Of a DNA stretch of 9,679 nt, positions 6,743 through 9,679 are shown piece after piece. The notes below the pieces were generated by a model. The model saw only the letters and a list, made by a program, of their open reading frames with translations, was not told the origin of the DNA and ran no database searches. The DNA comes from Oscillospiraceae bacterium (GTDB taxonomy: Bacteria; Bacillota; Clostridia; Oscillospirales; UBA929): the NCBI GenBank assembly GCA_031282535.1, contig JAITDM010000020.1, positions 1 to 9,679 on the forward strand, in the 5' to 3' direction. Made by a program: the position numbers and the translations under genes. How positions within the stretch are numbered: position 1 is the stretch's first letter; every line of letters starts with the position of its first letter.

Positions 6743-8179
6743 TCACAGGCCCATCTGTTTGGCGGCGCCGGGCGCCTGCGCACCCTTTGGCAGCCCGCGC
6801 GCCTTTCGGCGCAGGTCCCGCATACCCACCAGATAGATGACGCCCACCACCGCCACGGAGCAGACGTCCGACACCGCCGTGCTGTAGAGGACGCCGTCCA
6901 GTCCAAAGAACCGCGGGAGCACCAGCAGCGCGGGGATGAGAAACAGCCCGTTGCGGCAGATCGAGATGAAGGTGGCGACACGGGGCTTTCCAATGGCCGA
7001 ATAGTACATGGAGGAGAGGGTCTGAAATCCCACAAACAACATGAACAGCTTGCTCTTGCGGACAGCCATCGCGCCGTAGGCCAGAATGGCGACATCGCCG
7101 CTGCTGCTGAACAGGGAGAACAGCAGAGAGGGCGTGAACATCATCAGCGCCCAGATCCCCGCGGCGGCCGCGCTGGCCAGCGCCTGGCCCACGAGGGATG
7201 TCCTGCGCACCCTGGGGTAATTTTTCGCCCCATAGTTGTAACTGATGATGGAGGAGATGCCGTTGTTCATCCCCATGATGATCATCAGCGCGACGTTTTC
7301 CACCGTGGCGATGACGGACACCGCGGCGATGGCCAAGTCGCCGCCCCCCGCGCCCAGCGCCGCCGGGGCGTGGCGCATCAGCGCGTTGTTGATGAGCAGG
7401 TTTGTGAAGAAGCTGAGCCCCTGAAAGATGGCCGGCGCAAGCCCCATCGAGAGCACCTGCCCGACCTGCCGCCACGCCAGGGCCCGCAGGCCGCACCAGC
7501 GCACGACGCTCTTTTTGCGAACGAAATAGGAGAGACTGCACACGGCGCCGATACACTGTGAGAACAGCGTCGCGAGGGCCGCGCCGCGCACACCCCACCC
7601 GAAAAGGACGATGAACAGGGCGCCGAGCCCCACGTTGACAAAATTCCCCAGCACAGAGACGACCATGGAATAGAGCGTATTCCCCTCCGCCCGGATGGCG
7701 GAGGCCGCGGTCTGGTTCACCACTTGAAAGATATGCCCGAACGCGGAGATACGAAGGTACTGCACCGCCGGCGCGAACAGGGCGCTGGTCTCGTCCGCTC
7801 CGCAGAGATGCACGAGCTGCTCGGCAAACAGAAAATATATGAGCGAGATCACGGCCGAGGCGGCGGCGGAGAACATCAGGATGTTGGTAAAGGCGGCGTC
7901 GGCCCGCTTGCGGTCCCCCGCCCCCAACGAGAGGGAGATCAGCGCGGCGCCGCCGATCGTGATCATGACGGAGAGCGCCGCGATCAGGTTGTTGAGCGGA
8001 AAGATCAGCCCGATGGCGCCCAGCGCGGCGCGGCTTACAAATTTTCCCAAAAATGCGCGGGAGATGATGCTGTAAAACGCGTTGCTGAGGTTGCCGCAGA
8101 TGGCCGGCGCGGACATCACCAGGATCAAGGGAATGAGGCGGGCGCTGCCCAGCCGCCGTGTTCTCTCTTCCGATGTCAT
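6743..8179 (-). CDS. MATE-family efflux transporter (MepA-like)
   Basis: This 478-residue integral membrane protein belongs to the multi-antimicrobial extrusion family, which exports drugs or metabolites in exchange for sodium ions or protons. It has the expected two-fold pattern of about 12 hydrophobic segments. Family-typical stretches include SNAFYSIISRAFLGKFV in the first segment, GGAALISLSLGAGDRKRA after the second or third, RAEGNTLYSMVVSVLGNFVN near the middle, and GMNNGISSIISYNYGAKNY in the second half. The start ATG at 8179 has GGGAGG 9 bases upstream (a second GGAGG is only 3 bases away) and gives MTSEERTRRLGSARLI, with the first helix in the normal place. The frame stays open to 8362, but that part is GC-rich leader and AT-rich promoter DNA with no ribosome binding site, so it is left out. 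It is divergent from the dehydrogenase and ends in a terminator. Substrate unknown; regulation by a local drug-sensing protein is not evident. Confidence 0.92.
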   Translation of the reverse strand: MTSEERTRRLGSARLIPLILVMSAPAICGNLSNAFYSIISRAFLGKFVSRAALGAIGLIFPLNNLIAALSVMITIGGAALISLSLGAGDRKRADAAFTNILMFSAAASAVISLIYFLFAEQLVHLCGADETSALFAPAVQYLRISAFGHIFQVVNQTAASAIRAEGNTLYSMVVSVLGNFVNVGLGALFIVLFGWGVRGAALATLFSQCIGAVCSLSYFVRKKSVVRWCGLRALAWRQVGQVLSMGLAPAIFQGLSFFTNLLINNALMRHAPAALGAGGGDLAIAAVSVIATVENVALMIIMGMNNGISSIISYNYGAKNYPRVRRTSLVGQALASAAAAGIWALMMFTPSLLFSLFSSSGDVAILAYGAMAVRKSKLFMLFVGFQTLSSMYYSAIGKPRVATFISICRNGLFLIPALLVLPRFFGLDGVLYSTAVSDVCSVAVVGVIYLVGMRDLRRKARGLPKGAQAPGAAKQMGL

Positions 8180-8283
8180 GGACCTCCCCCTCCCGTGCCC
8201 GGCCCCTCGATGCGGGAGACACCGGGTCCACGTTTCCACGGGGGCACAGGGCCTCTTCCCAGGCCGGTCCTCGTCTTTGAAAA
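8180..8283 (-). promoter_or_regulatory. Putative GC-rich 5' leader of the MATE mRNA
   Basis: If the promoter at 8290-8319 is used, the MATE transcript carries about 100 bases of leader. Its composition switches abruptly from AT-rich to GC-rich near 8280. A stem GGCCT/AGGCC (8250-8254 with 8261-8265) and a longer interrupted pairing CCCGG...CCGGG just before the ribosome binding site are visible. I recognise no riboswitch class in it; in particular no paired ACGR loops of the guanidine-II type often found before small efflux genes. Confidence 0.3.
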
Positions 8284-8289
8284 CACCAT

Positions 8290-8319
8290 AAGTTAAACAC
8301 ATATAATTTTGTTTGTCAA
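8290..8319 (-). promoter_or_regulatory. Probable sigma-A promoter for the MATE gene
   Basis: On the minus strand a perfect TTGACA (8319-8314) is followed after 18 bases by TAACTT (8295-8290), which keeps the T, A and final T that matter most in a -10 box. Transcription would begin near 8283, exactly where AT-rich DNA gives way to GC-rich leader. The -10 match is only partial. Confidence 0.42.
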
Positions 8320-8384
8320 GATATTTTTTAAAAATAAAATTGTTTACATTGAAAAATTTCATTGCAAGATTGTTTTTTCCAGTT

Positions 8385-8441
8385 TTTTCAATTTACAGTA
8401 TGATTTTTGCATGATTTTCAATTTTACACTTCATTTTTCAT
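8385..8441. repeat. Two imperfect 27-28-base direct repeats, 30-base period
   Basis: Copies at 8385-8412 and 8415-8441 share TTTTCAATTT, then ACA/ACAC, then ATTTTT and a final CAT, with a few substitutions and one-base length changes. The 30-base period is close to three helical turns, so proteins bound to each copy would sit on the same face. They may be tandem operators or just low-complexity drift. Confidence 0.5.
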
Positions 8442-8464
8442 CTTGCGGCGAGGCGTTTATTTTC

Positions 8465-8474
8465 ATACGCGTAT
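8465..8474. promoter_or_regulatory. 10-base palindrome ATACGCGTAT upstream of the -35 box
   Basis: A perfect 10-base palindrome lies 7 bases before the -35 hexamer of the dehydrogenase promoter. It is GC-centred within AT-rich DNA. The position fits an activator or repressor operator; the binding protein is not identified. Confidence 0.4.
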
Positions 8475-8481
8475 AATTTTA

Positions 8482-8510
8482 TTGACAAACTTCTTCCGGA
8501 AGTCTATGAT
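8482..8510 (+). promoter_or_regulatory. Near-consensus sigma-A promoter for the 2-hydroxyacid dehydrogenase
   Basis: TTGACA (8482-8487) and TATGAT (8505-8510) are separated by 17 bases: a perfect -35, five of six bases in the -10 and ideal spacing. Transcription should start near 8517, giving a leader of about 39 bases. AT-rich sequence upstream could act as an UP element. Confidence 0.8.
8493..8502. promoter_or_regulatory. 10-base palindrome CTTCCGGAAG in the promoter spacer
   Basis: A perfect palindrome sits between the -35 and -10 boxes, where a bound protein would block RNA polymerase, or where a MerR-type regulator would bind (though those usually use longer 19-20-base spacers). It is a candidate repressor operator. 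Regulator unknown. Confidence 0.42.
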
Positions 8511-8555
8511 GGATATGATGGAAAAATAGATTGCTAGAAAAAGGAAGTGAGGCGC

Positions 8556-9569
8556 GTGAAGGCTGCGATTTTGTTGTCAAAATCTACCAGCATCGACATC
8601 ACACCGGAGGAACTGACGGCCGAGTGGCAAAAACTCTCCGCGATTGACGGCGTGGAATTTTTGTTTCTCCCCTACGACCGCCGCCCCACCGGGCAGGAAG
8701 TGAGCGAGCGTGTCCCGGCGGACACGGAGGCGCTCTTCGGCGTGTGGATCCAAGCGGAATATTTGAACGAGGACTTTTTTGCGCGCCACCCGAAGCTCCG
8801 CTACGTCGCCACGCTGGCGCACGGGTACGGCGAGATCGACTTCGAGATGGCGCGCCGGCACGGCGTCACGATCACCAATACCGCTTACGGCGACACGACG
8901 ATCGCCGAGTATGCCTTCGCGCTGCTGCTCGCCCTCTGTCACCGTGTGGAGCTGCACAGCGACTATGTCAAAAACACGCGCTGGTGGGAGCCAGACGCGC
9001 CAAAGTACATGTACTCGCTGACCCCGCGGATCGAACTGCACGGCAAGACCTTCGGCATCCTCGGCCTGGGCAAGATCGGCCTGTGCGCCGCGCGCATTGC
9101 GCAGGGCTTCGGCATGCACGTGATCTCCCACTCCCTCTATGTACAGGAGGGGCCCGCGTTCCGGGACATCGAGCAGGTGGCGCTCGCCGAACTGTACGCG
9201 CGGTCGGACGTTCTCTCCGTCCACGCCCCGCTGACGGCGCAGACCCGGGGGATGCTGAACCGGGCGGCCTTTGCCGCGATGCGCGACGGCGTGCTGCTGC
9301 TGAACACCGCCCGCGGACAGCTGATCTGCGAGCCGGATCTCATCGAGGCGCTGAAGAGCGGCAAGGTGGGGGGCGCGGGGCTGGACGTGCTCTGCGAGGA
9401 GCCGCCCATCGGGCCGAACGAGCTGCTGACCTTCCCCAACGTCCTCGTCACCGGGCACATCGCCTGGCTGCCGAAGACCTCGCGGATGCGTCAGGTCTCA
9501 CTGGCGATTGACAATTTCAAGGCCTATCTCGCGGGTCGGCCCGTCAGCGTCGTGAACGGCACTTTCTGA
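8556..9569 (+). CDS. D-isomer-specific 2-hydroxyacid dehydrogenase family protein
   Basis: This 337-residue cytoplasmic NAD(P)-dependent oxidoreductase would interconvert a 2-oxo acid and a D-2-hydroxy acid. The Rossmann motif GLGKIG is at 170-175. The catalytic triad is intact: R253 in NTARGQLI, E282 in GLDVLCEEPP and H300 in TGHIAW. The residue after the second Rossmann strand, usually Asp in NAD-dependent members (VIAYDP), is S192 in VISHSLY. This hints at NADP use or relaxed specificity. The GTG start at 8556 is favoured because AAGGA lies 10 bases upstream and it gives MKAAILLSKS; an in-frame GTG at 8547 overlaps the ribosome binding site. It has a strong promoter and is divergent from the MATE gene. 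Candidate activities include reduction of phenylpyruvate-type acids, hydroxypyruvate/glycerate conversion, or phosphoglycerate-type oxidation; phosphoglycerate is less likely because no ACT domain is present. Family secure, substrate unknown. Confidence 0.92.
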   Translation: MKAAILLSKSTSIDITPEELTAEWQKLSAIDGVEFLFLPYDRRPTGQEVSERVPADTEALFGVWIQAEYLNEDFFARHPKLRYVATLAHGYGEIDFEMARRHGVTITNTAYGDTTIAEYAFALLLALCHRVELHSDYVKNTRWWEPDAPKYMYSLTPRIELHGKTFGILGLGKIGLCAARIAQGFGMHVISHSLYVQEGPAFRDIEQVALAELYARSDVLSVHAPLTAQTRGMLNRAAFAAMRDGVLLLNTARGQLICEPDLIEALKSGKVGGAGLDVLCEEPPIGPNELLTFPNVLVTGHIAWLPKTSRMRQVSLAIDNFKAYLAGRPVSVVNGTF

Positions 9570-9617
9570 CGACCCGCCGCCCGCGCGCCTCATCCAGCAC
9601 TCATAACTCAGCACTGA

Positions 9618-9636
9618 GGGCGTGCGCCGCGCGCCC
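9618..9636 (+). other. Stem-loop upstream of the last gene
   Basis: GGGCGTGC and GCGCGCCC pair over 8 base pairs (one G-U) with a 3-base loop, between the dehydrogenase stop and the next ribosome binding site. It is followed by TATAAAAGG, not a T-run, so it is at best a weak terminator. It lies 6 bases before the AAGGAG region and could influence translation of the next gene. Confidence 0.4.
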
Positions 9637-9654
9637 TATAAAAGGAGTGATCCG

Positions 9655-9679
9655 GTGCGATACAGCAAGGGCGTCGAGA
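9655..9679 (+). CDS. Start of an unidentified gene, cut by window edge
   Basis: A GTG codon at 9655 follows a strong AAGGAG (9642-9647 region) by 7 bases and opens a frame reading (V/M)RYSKGVE before the window ends. Eight codons are too few to assign a family. Its position 85 bases after the dehydrogenase on the same strand suggests co-transcription unless the intervening stem-loop stops it. Confidence 0.6.

Larger units (their letters stand above)
8284..8481. promoter_or_regulatory. AT-rich divergent regulatory region with phased T-tracts
   Basis: No gene is visible in the 376 bases between the MATE and dehydrogenase starts. About 200 of them are strongly AT-rich, unlike the rest of the window. 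T- or A-tracts are centred near 8355, 8375, 8385, 8406, 8416 and 8436, that is at one- or two-turn intervals of the helix, which is the arrangement that gives intrinsically curved DNA. Curvature upstream of a promoter commonly aids RNA polymerase or binds architectural proteins. That role is inference. Confidence 0.5.

Noticed and set aside
8180..8362. N-terminal extension of the MATE protein to a start at 8302 or 8362
   Set aside because: No ribosome binding site at either codon, the extension covers the likely promoter, and the first helix is correctly placed from 8179.
8284..8481. AT-rich region as a horizontally acquired island or origin
   Set aside because: It is only about 200 bases, lies between divergent starts, and has no DnaA-box array or mobile-element ends; a regulatory region explains it.
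9589..9636. Terminator after the dehydrogenase
   Set aside because: The stem at 9618-9636 is followed by TATAAAAGG, not by consecutive T residues; the next gene begins at once.

Overview
The window is GC-rich (by eye above 60% in genes) with one sharply AT-rich intergenic stretch. Coding is dense, starts include ATG, GTG and TTG behind strong purine-rich ribosome binding sites, the solute-binding protein carries a lipobox, and at least one promoter is nearly perfect sigma-A type. This fits a GC-rich Gram-positive anaerobe, most likely in the Clostridia. That placement is inference; no marker gene is present.

Layout. Positions 1-6601, all on the minus strand, hold a complete peptide/nickel-type ABC importer read in the order oppB, oppC, oppD, oppF, oppA. 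It is followed 30 bases later by a HisC-family (class I/II fold, PLP) aminotransferase that runs off the left edge. Upstream of oppB, also on the minus strand, is a MATE-family efflux transporter (6743-8179), separated from oppB by a clear rho-independent terminator. A 376-base divergent region (8180-8555) separates the MATE gene from a plus-strand D-isomer-specific 2-hydroxyacid dehydrogenase (8556-9569). A further plus-strand gene just begins at 9655.

How the parts may work together. The Opp system would import short peptides. An aminotransferase could convert an amino acid released from them to a 2-oxo acid, and a D-2-hydroxyacid dehydrogenase could reduce such an acid. Peptide uptake, transamination and reduction to a D-2-hydroxy acid is the logic of reductive amino-acid fermentation, with MATE as a possible exporter. 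The families are secure; the pathway link rests on proximity only, and the genes lie in at least three transcription units.

No mobile element, CRISPR array, tRNA, rRNA or defence system was seen. The less ordinary points are the divergent regulatory region (phased T-tracts, a 30-base-period repeat, two 10-base palindromes around a consensus promoter), a 63-base partial duplication with a hairpin at the oppD/oppF junction, an arginine-rich insertion in OppD, and a terminator placed directly before oppB. No clearly new system is visible.
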